From the IMG/VR virus record IMGVR_UViG_3300007344_003261, positions 1 through 22,560 of that record: 22,560 nt of DNA. The stretch is one strand, 5' to 3'. A program made the position numbers and the translations under genes. Under the pieces are notes generated by a model. That model did no database searches and had not been told where the DNA came from. It was given only the letters and a program-made list of their open reading frames with translations. This document shows, piece by piece, positions 6,015 to 14,267 of the stretch. Each line of letters opens with the position of its first letter. Position 1 is the first letter of the stretch. This DNA is from a virus.

Positions 6015-6613
6015 TGAAAAGTATTCACGATTTTATCGTAAAACCCATAGAGGGTCGATACAATAATACTGTTAAGGTTGACGATGTTGACCTCATTATA
6101 AATACAAGAATTGAGGAATTTAAAAGTGTAAGCAAGGTGGCAGAAGTTGTCGCTTTGCCTTTATCTATAAAAACTGACATTAAAGTTGGAGATAAAGTAG
6201 TAGTACACCATAACGTATTTAGAAGATTCTATGACATTAGAGGGAACGAAAAAAATAGTAGAAGCTTCATTAAAGAAGATATGTATGCTTGTTCCCCTGA
6301 GCAGATATATATGTACGGAGCAAATAAGACTCATCTTAATTATTGTTTTGTAAAACCAATACTAAGTGATAGCATATTTTCTTTAACAAAAGAAAAACCA
6401 CTTATAGGTATTTTAAAGTATGGCAACAAAGGACTAACAAACTTAGGTATAAATGAGGGAGACCTTGTTTCATTTAGACCTGAATCTGAGTTTGAGTTTA
6501 TTATAGATGGGGAATTATTATATTGTATGAAATTTATTAATATCGTTGGAAGCTATGAACGTAAAGGAGATGAAAGAGAGTATAATCCTAGCTGGGCAAA
6601 AAGCAGTTCTTGA
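6014..6613 (+). CDS. Tandem GroES-like (Cpn10-fold) protein, putative two-domain co-chaperonin
   Basis: 199 residues that read as two Cpn10 barrels in a row. Domain 1 (about 1-101): HDFIVKP matches HDRVIVKR of E. coli GroES, SVSKVAEVVALP matches STRGEVLAVG, IKVGDKVVVHHN matches VKVGDIVIFND, and ACSPEQIYMY matches the closing MSESDILAI. Domain 2 (about 106-182): FVKPI, LIGILKYGNKG, INEGDLVSF and IDGELLYCMKFINIVGSY follow the same order; the last aligns closely with IDNEEVLIMSESDILAIV. Neither barrel has a canonical GGIVL loop; domain 1 has a longer one around DLIINTRI (26-33). Chloroplast Cpn20 is the known case of two fused GroES domains. It may cap the phage GroEL or be a virion protein reusing the fold. 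TAATG start; the 3' end overlaps the next gene. Confidence 0.6.
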   Translation: MKSIHDFIVKPIEGRYNNTVKVDDVDLIINTRIEEFKSVSKVAEVVALPLSIKTDIKVGDKVVVHHNVFRRFYDIRGNEKNSRSFIKEDMYACSPEQIYMYGANKTHLNYCFVKPILSDSIFSLTKEKPLIGILKYGNKGLTNLGINEGDLVSFRPESEFEFIIDGELLYCMKFINIVGSYERKGDEREYNPSWAKSSS

Positions 6614-6836
6614 GCTTATTAAAGTTGCTGAAGAAGCTATCATAGACTCAGGGGATGACATAACAGCGGATAGATTAAAGAATGCAGCAGCAACTAAAAA
6701 ACTTGCAATATTTGATGCATTTGAAATACTTCAACGTATACAAAATGAAGAAGATATACTAAACGAAAAACCTAAAGAAGAAACTAAAAAGAAAGAGTTT
6801 AGAGGGTTTGCTGAGGGAAGAGCTAATACTAAGTAA
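6555..6836 (+). CDS. Small helical protein, candidate terminase small subunit
   Basis: 93 residues from the ATG at 6555 (an upstream TTG at 6546 and an internal ATG at 6570 are alternatives). It is mainly helical: ESIILAGQKAVLELIKVAEE, then DDITADRLKNAAATKKLAIF and DAFEILQRIQNEEDIL, with a basic tail KKKEFRGFAEGRANTK. It sits directly before TerL, separated by one base, the usual place of the small terminase subunit that recognises phage DNA. No helix-turn-helix is obvious, so the call rests on position, size and helicity. Its 5' end overlaps the GroES-like gene by about 59 bases (44 if started at 6570), the longest overlap in the window. Confidence 0.45.
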   Translation: MNVKEMKESIILAGQKAVLELIKVAEEAIIDSGDDITADRLKNAAATKKLAIFDAFEILQRIQNEEDILNEKPKEETKKKEFRGFAEGRANTK

Positions 6837-6837
6837 T

Positions 6838-9051
6838 ATGTACGAGCAAAGTTTATACAGAGTACTAGACAACCACATAAAACCATCAACACTAAATAAA
6901 AAGAATATATCTAAGTCTTGGAAGTACGGATACAATGAAGATTTTGATGTTGTTGTAATAAGTAAGACAGGTCAAATAGGTGAGATTTACGAGATACAAA
7001 ACTTAAAGATTGCTCTACCAAAGGAGTTTGATGTTAAAAAACTACCAGGAAATAAGTGGTCTAATATTGAGTATCCAAAAGAACTTAGTAGAATAAAAAC
7101 AATATTTGACTGGGAAGAGTATCCAGAAGAATTTAAAGAAGAATGGTACGATTACATTGAGAAAGAATTTGAAAGAAGAGAACAAGGATTTTGGTTTAAT
7201 AATAAGGGTAATCCTACTTATATTACTGGCACTCATTATATGTACTTGCAATGGTCAAAGATTGACGTTGGACACCCCGACTTTAGAGAATCAAATAGAT
7301 TGTTCTACATATTTTGGGAAGCCTGCAAAGCTGACACAAGGTGCTTTGGAATGTGCTACCTTAAAAATAGACGGAGTGGATTCTCCTTTATGTCGTCTGG
7401 AGAGACAGTCAATCTTGCTACAATATCAGTTGACTCAAGATATGGAATACTATCAAAGTCAGGGCCTGATGCAAAAAAGATGTTTACCGACAAGGTTGTA
7501 CCAATCTCAGTCAACTACCCATTCTTCTTTAAACCTATACAAGATGGAATGGACAGACCCAAGACTGAACTTGCATATAGAGTACCAGCATCTAAATTTA
7601 CGAGGAGGAAACTTGATTCTAACGAAAAGCAAGAAGATATCAAAGGGTTGGATACTACTATTGATTGGAAGAATACAGGCGACAACTCCTATGATGGAGA
7701 AAAATTAAAGTTACTTGTACACGATGAGTCTGGTAAGTGGGAGAAACCTAACAACATACTTAATAACTGGAGGGTAACAAAAACTTGTCTTAGATTAGGT
7801 AGCAGGATAATAGGTAAGTGTATGATGGGTTCAACATCAAATGCTTTAGATAAGGGAGGAGATAATTTTAAAAAGTTATACTATGCATCAGACGTTACGA
7901 ACAGAAATAGCAATGGACAGACTGCTTCAGGACTATATTCTTTGTTCATACCTATGGAATGGAACTACGAGGGATACATTGATTCTTATGGACTACCTGT
8001 ATTCGATAAGCCAGAAAAGCCAATTAAAGACACATACGGAAATTTAATTAGTAAAGGAGTAATAGATTATTGGGAGAATGAAGTAGAAGGTCTTAAAAAC
8101 GACCAAGATGGATTAAATGAATTTTATAGACAGTTCCCTAGAACGGAACAGCACGCATTTAGAGATGAAGCAAAGGAGTCTATATTTAATTTGGCAAAGA
8201 TATACCAACAGATAGACCACAACGAAGGGATGAAGTCTAGTTCATTAATAACTAGAGGAAACTTTCAATGGGAGAATGGAATTCAAGATACAAGAGTAAT
8301 GTTTATGCCAAACCCAAAGGGTAGGTTTTATATAACTTGGATTCCTCCTGTATCTTTACAAAACAGAGTTATCTCTAAAGGTGGAACAAATTACCCAGGT
8401 AATGAGCATTTAGGAGCTTTTGGATGTGACCCATATGACATATCGGGAACAGTAGATAAGAGAGGTTCTAATGGTTCTCTTCACGGACTAACTAAGTTTA
8501 GTATGGAAGATGCTCCAAGTAACCACTTCTTTTTAGAGTACATTGCAAGACCTCAGACAGCAGAGATGTTTTTTGAGGATGTATTAATGGCTTGCGTATT
8601 TTACGGTATGCCAATACTAGCAGAAAATAACAAACCAAGGTTATTGTATCACTTTAAGAACAGAGGGTATAGAGGATACTCAATGAATAGACCTGATAAA
8701 AAGTATACAAGACTATCCGTAACAGAAAGAGAGATTGGTGGGATACCTAACTCTAGTGAGGATATAAAGCAAGCTCACGCTGCTGCAATAGAAACATATA
8801 TAGAGGAACTTGTAGGAATTTTAGGTGATGATGAGATGGGGGACGTTTACTTCCAAAGAACATTAGAAGATTGGGCAAGGTTTAATATAAACAACAGGAC
8901 ATCTCACGATGCTTCTATAAGTTCAGGATTAGCCATTATGGCTTGTAACAGAAATCGTTACGCACCAGTAAATAAAGTAGTAAGAAAAAACATAAGTCTA
9001 GGGTTTAAAAAATATGACAACTCTGGAAGTTATTCAAAAATAAGAAACTAA
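6838..9051 (+). CDS. terL: Terminase large subunit (ATPase and nuclease)
   Basis: DNA-packaging motor, 737 residues from the ATG at 6838, chosen over an upstream TTG at 6808 that would overlap the previous gene. ATPase: Walker-A-like KNRRSGFSF (176-184), Walker B KLLVHDE (291-297) with catalytic Glu297, and coupling motif GSTSN (331-335). Nuclease, RNase H type: Asp531 in GAFGCDPYD, acidic Glu596 near PILAEN, and Asp691 in RTSHDASIS. The N-terminal 170 residues are a long Trp/Tyr/Glu-rich region typical of large terminases of crAss-like and marine podoviruses. It abuts the portal gene with no gap. Motif order and residues make the identity secure; the lineage assignment is from memory of family patterns. 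Confidence 0.96.
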   Translation: MYEQSLYRVLDNHIKPSTLNKKNISKSWKYGYNEDFDVVVISKTGQIGEIYEIQNLKIALPKEFDVKKLPGNKWSNIEYPKELSRIKTIFDWEEYPEEFKEEWYDYIEKEFERREQGFWFNNKGNPTYITGTHYMYLQWSKIDVGHPDFRESNRLFYIFWEACKADTRCFGMCYLKNRRSGFSFMSSGETVNLATISVDSRYGILSKSGPDAKKMFTDKVVPISVNYPFFFKPIQDGMDRPKTELAYRVPASKFTRRKLDSNEKQEDIKGLDTTIDWKNTGDNSYDGEKLKLLVHDESGKWEKPNNILNNWRVTKTCLRLGSRIIGKCMMGSTSNALDKGGDNFKKLYYASDVTNRNSNGQTASGLYSLFIPMEWNYEGYIDSYGLPVFDKPEKPIKDTYGNLISKGVIDYWENEVEGLKNDQDGLNEFYRQFPRTEQHAFRDEAKESIFNLAKIYQQIDHNEGMKSSSLITRGNFQWENGIQDTRVMFMPNPKGRFYITWIPPVSLQNRVISKGGTNYPGNEHLGAFGCDPYDISGTVDKRGSNGSLHGLTKFSMEDAPSNHFFLEYIARPQTAEMFFEDVLMACVFYGMPILAENNKPRLLYHFKNRGYRGYSMNRPDKKYTRLSVTEREIGGIPNSSEDIKQAHAAAIETYIEELVGILGDDEMGDVYFQRTLEDWARFNINNRTSHDASISSGLAIMACNRNRYAPVNKVVRKNISLGFKKYDNSGSYSKIRN

Positions 9052-11457
9052 ATGAATGTAGTTGCAAATCCAAATAGCGTATTTCCTAGCCAGGTTGTTA
9101 CTAACGCTGAGAAAGATAGTCCAGAATATGGAAGGCAAGTTGCTCAAGCTGTAGAGTCTGAGTGGTTTAATCAAGGAGGGTATGGAAATAGATTTGCTAC
9201 AAATTATAATCACTTTCATAGTTTAAGATTATACGCTAGAGGTGAACAGCCAGTTCAAAAATATAAAGACGAACTTGCCATAAACGGAGACCTTTCTTAT
9301 TTAAACTTAGATTGGAAGCCCGTACCTGTAATTTCAAAGTTTGTAGATATAGTTACAAACGGTATCACAGAAAAAAAATATGAGATTAGTGCATACGCAC
9401 AAGACCCTGCATCTATAAAGAAAAGAACTAACTACGCTGAATCTTTAATGCAAGATATGATTGCTAGAGAAGAGTTAGAAATGATAGAGCAGCAGATAGG
9501 GATTAATGCATTTAATACTGCTGACCGTAGTAAAATACCTGAATCTAAAGAAGAGCTTTCTCTTCATATGCAACTTGACTATAAGCAATCAATAGAGATA
9601 GCGGAAGAAGAAGCTATTAATCAAGTACTTGCTAAAAACAAGTTTGATGAAATAAGAAAAAGATTCAACTATGACCTAACCGTTCTTGGTATAGGTGCTG
9701 TCAAAACAAATTGGAATAAAGCTAATGGGGTGAAAATAGAGTACTGCGACCCTGCAAACTTAGTTTACTCATACACTGAAGACCCTAACTTTGAAGACAT
9801 ATACTATGTAGGAGAAGTTAAAGCTGTTACAATACCAGAACTTAAAAAACAATTTCCAAATATACCTCAAGAGGAACTAAAAAGAATTGAGGATATGCCA
9901 GGCAATAGAGAGTACTTGACTGGGTGGAAAGGGTATGATGAAAACACAGTTCAGGTTTTATACTTTGAGTACAAGACTTACAACAACCAAGTATTTAAAA
10001 TAAAGACAGGACCAAACGGGTTAGAAAAAGTTATACAAAAATCAGATGACTTTAACCCACCTGAAAATGATACATTTAAAAAAGTATCAAGGAGTATAGA
10101 GGTTCTTTACAGTGGTGCTAAAATTCTTGGAACAAATACAATGTTGAAGTGGGAACTGTCTGAGAATATGACAAGACCATACGCAGATACTACTAAGGTA
10201 GAAATGAACTATGTTCTGTGTGCACCAAGAATGTATAATGGAAGGATTGAATCTGTTGTAAGTAAGATTACAGGATTTGCTGATATGATTCAAATAACAC
10301 ACTTGAAACTACAGCAAGTTATGACAAGGATGGTCCCTGATGGAGTATTCTTAGATGTGGACGGGTTGGCAGAGGTTGATTTAGGAAACGGAACTAGCTA
10401 CAATCCAGCAGAAGCTCTTAATATGTACTTTCAAACAGGTAGTGTATTAGGTAGGTCAATGACACAAGATGGAGAAATGAATAGGGGTAAGGTTCCAATC
10501 CAAGAGCTTACAAGCTCAAGTGGTGGAGCTAAGATACAGTCATTAATCCAAACGTATCAGTACTACTTACAAATGATAAGAGACGTTACAGGATTGAATG
10601 AGGCAAGAGATGGTTCTGCTCCATCTAAGGATGCACTCGTAGGACTTCAAAAGATGGCCGCTAATCAATCCAATGTTGCAACTAGACACATACTTCAAGC
10701 AAGTTGTTATTTAACTCTTAGAGCTTGTGAAAACATATCTATGAGGATTGCTGATTCATTACAGTTTGCCTTAACTTCTAACTCGCTTCAGAATAGTATT
10801 ACAAAGTTTAACACGGCAACATTATTAGAAATGTCTACCTTAAACTTGCACGACTTTGGTATATTCCTTGAACTAGAGCCAGACGATGAGGCTAAGGCTC
10901 AGTTAGAGCAAAACATACAAGTAGCTCTACAAGGCGGTGGTATAGACTTAGAGGATGCAATTGATATTAGGCAAATAAAAAATCTTCAGCTTGCAAACGA
11001 AATGCTAAAGCATAGAAGAAAGAAAAAACAAGAAGCAGCAAGACAAGCCCAATTAGAAAATATTCAAGCACAAGCAGACGCAAATGCACAGGCTTCAGAA
11101 AGAGCTGCTATGGCAGAAGCACAAAAGCAACAGATTGTAACAGCAGAGAAAGTAAGTCTTGAACAGGCTAAATCTCAGTTTGAAATTCAGAGAATGCAAA
11201 CAGAGGCTGAAATAAAAAGAGGGCTTATGGCTGAAGAGTTTAACTTTAATATGCAACTAGCTCAGATTAGAGCAAATGCTGAATTGTCAAAGGAACAAGA
11301 TATTGAAGATAGAAAAGATAAAAGAGTAAAAATACAAGGAACTCAGCAATCTGAGTTAATTGACCAAAGAAAAAATAACCTATTACCGAAAAACTTTGAA
11401 AGTTCAGGTAATGATGTTATGGGGGGGATTGGTTTAGGACAATTTGACCCAAAGTAA
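9052..11457 (+). CDS. Portal protein
   Basis: 801 residues, forming the dodecameric ring through which TerL packages DNA. The N-terminal region has SLRLYARGEQPVQKYK, LNLDWKPVPVISKFVDIV and the following wing, similar to crAss-like portals. The middle contains the Pro/Asp-rich CDPANLVYSYTEDPNFEDIYYVGE strand region and a DVTGLNEARDGSAP helix-loop. From about residue 644 to 772 it is a long Gln/Ala/Glu-rich helix (a barrel domain), followed by a Gly-rich tail. The start immediately follows the terL stop. The 7-base G run at 11421-11427 lies near the 3' end. Family placement is by size, position and recalled patterns. Confidence 0.88.
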   Translation: MNVVANPNSVFPSQVVTNAEKDSPEYGRQVAQAVESEWFNQGGYGNRFATNYNHFHSLRLYARGEQPVQKYKDELAINGDLSYLNLDWKPVPVISKFVDIVTNGITEKKYEISAYAQDPASIKKRTNYAESLMQDMIAREELEMIEQQIGINAFNTADRSKIPESKEELSLHMQLDYKQSIEIAEEEAINQVLAKNKFDEIRKRFNYDLTVLGIGAVKTNWNKANGVKIEYCDPANLVYSYTEDPNFEDIYYVGEVKAVTIPELKKQFPNIPQEELKRIEDMPGNREYLTGWKGYDENTVQVLYFEYKTYNNQVFKIKTGPNGLEKVIQKSDDFNPPENDTFKKVSRSIEVLYSGAKILGTNTMLKWELSENMTRPYADTTKVEMNYVLCAPRMYNGRIESVVSKITGFADMIQITHLKLQQVMTRMVPDGVFLDVDGLAEVDLGNGTSYNPAEALNMYFQTGSVLGRSMTQDGEMNRGKVPIQELTSSSGGAKIQSLIQTYQYYLQMIRDVTGLNEARDGSAPSKDALVGLQKMAANQSNVATRHILQASCYLTLRACENISMRIADSLQFALTSNSLQNSITKFNTATLLEMSTLNLHDFGIFLELEPDDEAKAQLEQNIQVALQGGGIDLEDAIDIRQIKNLQLANEMLKHRRKKKQEAARQAQLENIQAQADANAQASERAAMAEAQKQQIVTAEKVSLEQAKSQFEIQRMQTEAEIKRGLMAEEFNFNMQLAQIRANAELSKEQDIEDRKDKRVKIQGTQQSELIDQRKNNLLPKNFESSGNDVMGGIGLGQFDPK

Positions 11458-11471
11458 ATAGAATTTTTTAA

Positions 11472-11489
11472 TTTATATTATATTATATT
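11472..11489 (+). promoter_or_regulatory. A/T leader repeat before scaffold gene
   Basis: TTTATATTATATTATATT lies directly against the scaffold ATG. The identical 18 bases recur at 14245-14262, five bases before the next gene's ATG. It probably serves as an SD-independent initiation or promoter element; the low complexity of A/T repeats weakens the case. Confidence 0.35.
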
Positions 11490-12671
11490 ATGTCAGAAGA
11501 AGTAAAACAAGAAGGTGACTTTAAAATAAAGAGTAAGCCTAAAATGAAAAAATTAGGTAAGACCCCTGAAATTTCTAAAGTAAATTTATCTACAGATAAA
11601 AAAGTTGAGGAAGAACCTACCAAGGTTAACTTAAATCAAGACAATGCCAATAAAGAGCAAGAAACAACAACAGTGGTTACAGATAAACCAACCGAAATTG
11701 TACAAAAAGTGGATACAGAAGTATCATCAGGGGAAAGCTCCATTCAAGATGAAGGGGTTATTACTATCCAAGAAATAAAAGAAGAAGAAGAAATTCAGAG
11801 TGTTTCGAAAGAAATGTCAGAGGCTGTTAGAGACTCAAACATTACTGGAAAGCCACTACCTGAAAATGTTGAAAAGCTTGTTGTCTTTATGGAGGAAACA
11901 GGTGGTACTGTAGAAGATTATGTTAGATTAAATGCTGACTACAGCACAGTAGACAATAACACATTATTAAAAGAGTATTACAAAAAAAGCAAACCGCATC
12001 TTGATGATGACGAGATTAATTTCCTTTTAGAAGATAACTTTTCATATGATGAAGACTTAGATGAAGAAAGAGATATACGCAAGAAAAAGCTTGCGTTTAA
12101 AGAAGAGGTTCAAGAAGCCAAAAACTTTTTAGAAGACTTGAAGGGTAAATATTACGATGAGATTAAGTTAAGACCAGGCGTAACCCAAGAGCAACAAAAA
12201 GCAATGGAGTTCTTTAACCGATACAACGAAGAGAAAAACTTAAATAGCCAAAAGCACGACAGGTTTAAAAAAGCTACATCTGAAATGTTCAACAACGATT
12301 TCAAAGGTTTTGATTTTAATGTTGGTGACAAAAAATTCAGGTATGGTATTAATAATCCATCTGGTCTTGCTGAACAACAGTCTGATGTCTCTAATATACT
12401 TGGAAAGTTTCTAGGGGAAAACGGAGAGGTAAAAGACCACAAAGGCTATCATAAAGCGATGTATGCTGCGTCTAACGTAGATAAGATTGCAAGTCACTTT
12501 TATGAGCAAGGTAGAGCTGATGCTGTTAAGGAGGTTGTGAATGGTTCTAAGAATCTATCAGACCAACCAAGACAAACTTCTGGGGATAGCGTGTTTGTAA
12601 ATGGGATTAGAGTTAAGTCTATAAGCGGAGTGGACTCTTCAAAACTAAAAATTAAAAAAAACAAACTTTAA
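11490..12671 (+). CDS. Putative capsid scaffolding protein
   Basis: 393 residues between portal and major capsid protein. The first 110 residues are highly charged and disordered (runs of Lys, Glu, Thr, Val, for example EIKEEEEIQSVSKEMSEAV). The middle is acidic and helical (HLDDDEINFLLEDNFSYDEDLDEERD in segments, 167-195 or so) and contains charged coiled-coil stretches. The C-terminus is short and basic, SSKLKIKKNKL, as in scaffold proteins that bind the inner capsid surface. No protease motif is seen. Position, acidity and the basic tail support a scaffold; a head-core or maturation protein is the alternative. The A/T leader before the ATG contains an 18-base repeat. Confidence 0.65.
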   Translation: MSEEVKQEGDFKIKSKPKMKKLGKTPEISKVNLSTDKKVEEEPTKVNLNQDNANKEQETTTVVTDKPTEIVQKVDTEVSSGESSIQDEGVITIQEIKEEEEIQSVSKEMSEAVRDSNITGKPLPENVEKLVVFMEETGGTVEDYVRLNADYSTVDNNTLLKEYYKKSKPHLDDDEINFLLEDNFSYDEDLDEERDIRKKKLAFKEEVQEAKNFLEDLKGKYYDEIKLRPGVTQEQQKAMEFFNRYNEEKNLNSQKHDRFKKATSEMFNNDFKGFDFNVGDKKFRYGINNPSGLAEQQSDVSNILGKFLGENGEVKDHKGYHKAMYAASNVDKIASHFYEQGRADAVKEVVNGSKNLSDQPRQTSGDSVFVNGIRVKSISGVDSSKLKIKKNKL

Positions 12672-12684
12672 AAATTAAAAAAAA
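12647..12684 (+). repeat. 15-base A-rich direct repeat at the MCP start
   Basis: AAAAATTAAAAAAAA occurs at 12647-12661 and again at 12670-12684, the second copy ending on the A of the capsid ATG. The first copy lies in the basic C-terminal codons of the scaffold gene. A-rich sequence just before a start is favoured for translation in Bacteroidota, so this may boost capsid synthesis. Low complexity means chance cannot be excluded. Confidence 0.4.
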
Positions 12685-14183
12685 TGGGACAATTTGGAAC
12701 TAACGACCCTTTAGGTGTATTTAACCTAAAACCAATGCCAACTAAATCTTTATTGGCATCTAATTACATTGATTTCACTAGCGATACAGGTGGAAACTTT
12801 GCACAGCAATACCTACCAGAACTTTACGAAGCTGAGGTAGAGAGATACGGAAACAGAACTCTATCAGGATTCTTAAGAATGGTTGGTGCAGAAATGCCAA
12901 TGACTTCTGACCAAGTTGTATGGTCTGAGCAAAATAGATTGCATATTGGATACGAGACTTCAGGAGCTGCTAATACTGCTGAATCTGTTACAGTTGGAGT
13001 TGTTGCCGATGGTAGAATTACTTTAGGTTCAGGTCATAATATGGCAATTAGAAAAGGAAACACAGTTGTTATTGAAGGTGTTACTGGAACTGGAATAGGA
13101 GTTACAATTAAAGGTTATGTTTCGGCAATAAACCCTGATGGCGACAATGCTAAAGAATTTACAGTATTACCTTATACTGCTTCTAATTTAGGTACTGCTG
13201 GATTTGGATTAAACGACACAATAAACATATTTGTTTATGGTTCTGAGTTTGCTAAAGGTCAATTTGGAATGGATGGTTCTTTAGAGGCTTCATTTACACA
13301 GTACAGCAACAAGCCAATTATCATTAAGGATAACTACGAAATTAGTGGTTCTGATGCTGCACAAATTGGATGGGTTGAAGTTGCTGCTGAAGATGGAACA
13401 AATGGATATTTGTGGTACTTGAAGTCTGAAGGAGAAACAAGACTACGTTTCCAAGATTACTTAGAAATGGCAATGGTTGAAGGAGAATTAGCTGTTTCTA
13501 CTTCTGCTGTTCCTGCTGCTTTGTCAACTGCTGGAGTTACTAGTGCTGGTACTGAAGGTCTTTTTGCTGCAATTACTGCAAGAGGTAACGTATACCAAAA
13601 TTACGCTAATGGAACTGGAACTTCTGGTGCTGGACAAAGAAGTGCTTTGCAAGACTTTGACAACATTCTTGAAAACCTTGACAAGCAAGGAGCTATTGAG
13701 GAAAATATGTTATTCTTAGATAGAGCTACTGCTTTAGACTTTGACGATATGTTAGCTGCACAAAATTCTTACGGAGCAGGTGGTACATCTTACGGTGTAT
13801 TTGAAAACTCTGCTGAGATGGCAGTAAACTTAGGATTTGACGGTTTCAGAAGAGGTTCTTATGAGTTCTACAAGACTGACTGGAAATACTTAAACGATGC
13901 TTCAACTCGTGGGTTGATTGATAACGTAGAAGGTGTTATGGTTCCTGCTGGAACAAGTACAGTGTATGACCAAATGTTAGGAACTAATATCAGACGACCA
14001 TTCTTGCACGTTAGATACAGAGCTTCTGAAGCTGACGACAGAAGAATGAAGTCTTGGATTACTGGTTCTGTAGGTGGGGCTTATACTTCTGCTGAAGATG
14101 TAATGAGAGTTAACTTCTTATCTGAAAGATGTTTAGTTACTCAAGCTGCTAACAACTTTGTATTATTTACAAAGACTGCGTAA
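12684..14183 (+). CDS. Major capsid protein
   Basis: 499 residues, the main head subunit, HK97-type fold inferred. Residues 71-90 (MPMTSDQVVWSEQNRLHIGY) and the end (RYRASEADDRRMKSWITGSVGG, then TSAEDVMRVNFLSERCL and ANNFVLF) match the pattern I know from crAss-like and marine podovirus capsid proteins. A beta-rich segment at about 100-190 (ITLGSGHNMAIRKGN, VTIKGYVSAI, LNDTINIFVYG) looks like an inserted or E-loop-type domain. Codon choice leans to Ala/Gly/Thr-rich frames with fewer rare codons, as expected for a high-output gene. It follows an A-rich leader and is followed at once by a strong hairpin terminator. Confidence 0.9.
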   Translation: MGQFGTNDPLGVFNLKPMPTKSLLASNYIDFTSDTGGNFAQQYLPELYEAEVERYGNRTLSGFLRMVGAEMPMTSDQVVWSEQNRLHIGYETSGAANTAESVTVGVVADGRITLGSGHNMAIRKGNTVVIEGVTGTGIGVTIKGYVSAINPDGDNAKEFTVLPYTASNLGTAGFGLNDTINIFVYGSEFAKGQFGMDGSLEASFTQYSNKPIIIKDNYEISGSDAAQIGWVEVAAEDGTNGYLWYLKSEGETRLRFQDYLEMAMVEGELAVSTSAVPAALSTAGVTSAGTEGLFAAITARGNVYQNYANGTGTSGAGQRSALQDFDNILENLDKQGAIEENMLFLDRATALDFDDMLAAQNSYGAGGTSYGVFENSAEMAVNLGFDGFRRGSYEFYKTDWKYLNDASTRGLIDNVEGVMVPAGTSTVYDQMLGTNIRRPFLHVRYRASEADDRRMKSWITGSVGGAYTSAEDVMRVNFLSERCLVTQAANNFVLFTKTA

Positions 14184-14201
14184 CAGCAAACAACAAATAC
14201 T

Positions 14202-14250
14202 ACTTGGGGTCGCAAATTGCGACTCCAAGTTTTATTATTATTTTTTTATA
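14202..14250 (+). terminator. Rho-independent terminator after the capsid gene
   Basis: A 13-bp stem (14202-14214 with 14218-14230, ACTTGGGGTCGCA paired with TGCGACTCCAAGT, one G-T wobble) closes on a 3-base AAT loop and is followed by a T-rich run up to 14247. Located 18 bases after the capsid stop. This is the strongest terminator-like structure I see in the window. Confidence 0.85.
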
Positions 14251-14262
14251 TTATATTATATT
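14245..14262 (+). promoter_or_regulatory. Second copy of 18-base A/T leader
   Basis: Identical to 11472-11489. It lies between the capsid terminator and the ATG at 14268, so any transcript of the next gene not produced by read-through must start here. That makes a promoter component possible, though no clear -33/-7 Bacteroidota motif is seen. Confidence 0.3.
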
Positions 14263-14267
14263 TTATT

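Noticed and set aside
6808-6837. TTG start extending TerL by ten residues
   Set aside because: It would overlap the previous gene, and the ATG at 6838 lies one base after that gene's stop in the usual TAATATG context.
7106-7708. Long frame inside terL (200 codons) in another plus-strand frame
   Set aside because: It overlaps the TerL ATPase motifs, has a biased composition, and shows no family features; it is a shadow frame.
11421-11427. Seven-base G run near the end of the portal gene as a programmed frameshift site
   Set aside because: The frame continues normally for ten more codons to the stop, there is no downstream gene fused in another frame, and no stimulatory hairpin is seen.
14217-14267. 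TTG start giving a hydrophobic, signal-like N-terminus to the gene after the capsid
   Set aside because: It begins inside the terminator stem and its residues come from the T-rich tract; the ATG at 14268 gives a normal soluble start.
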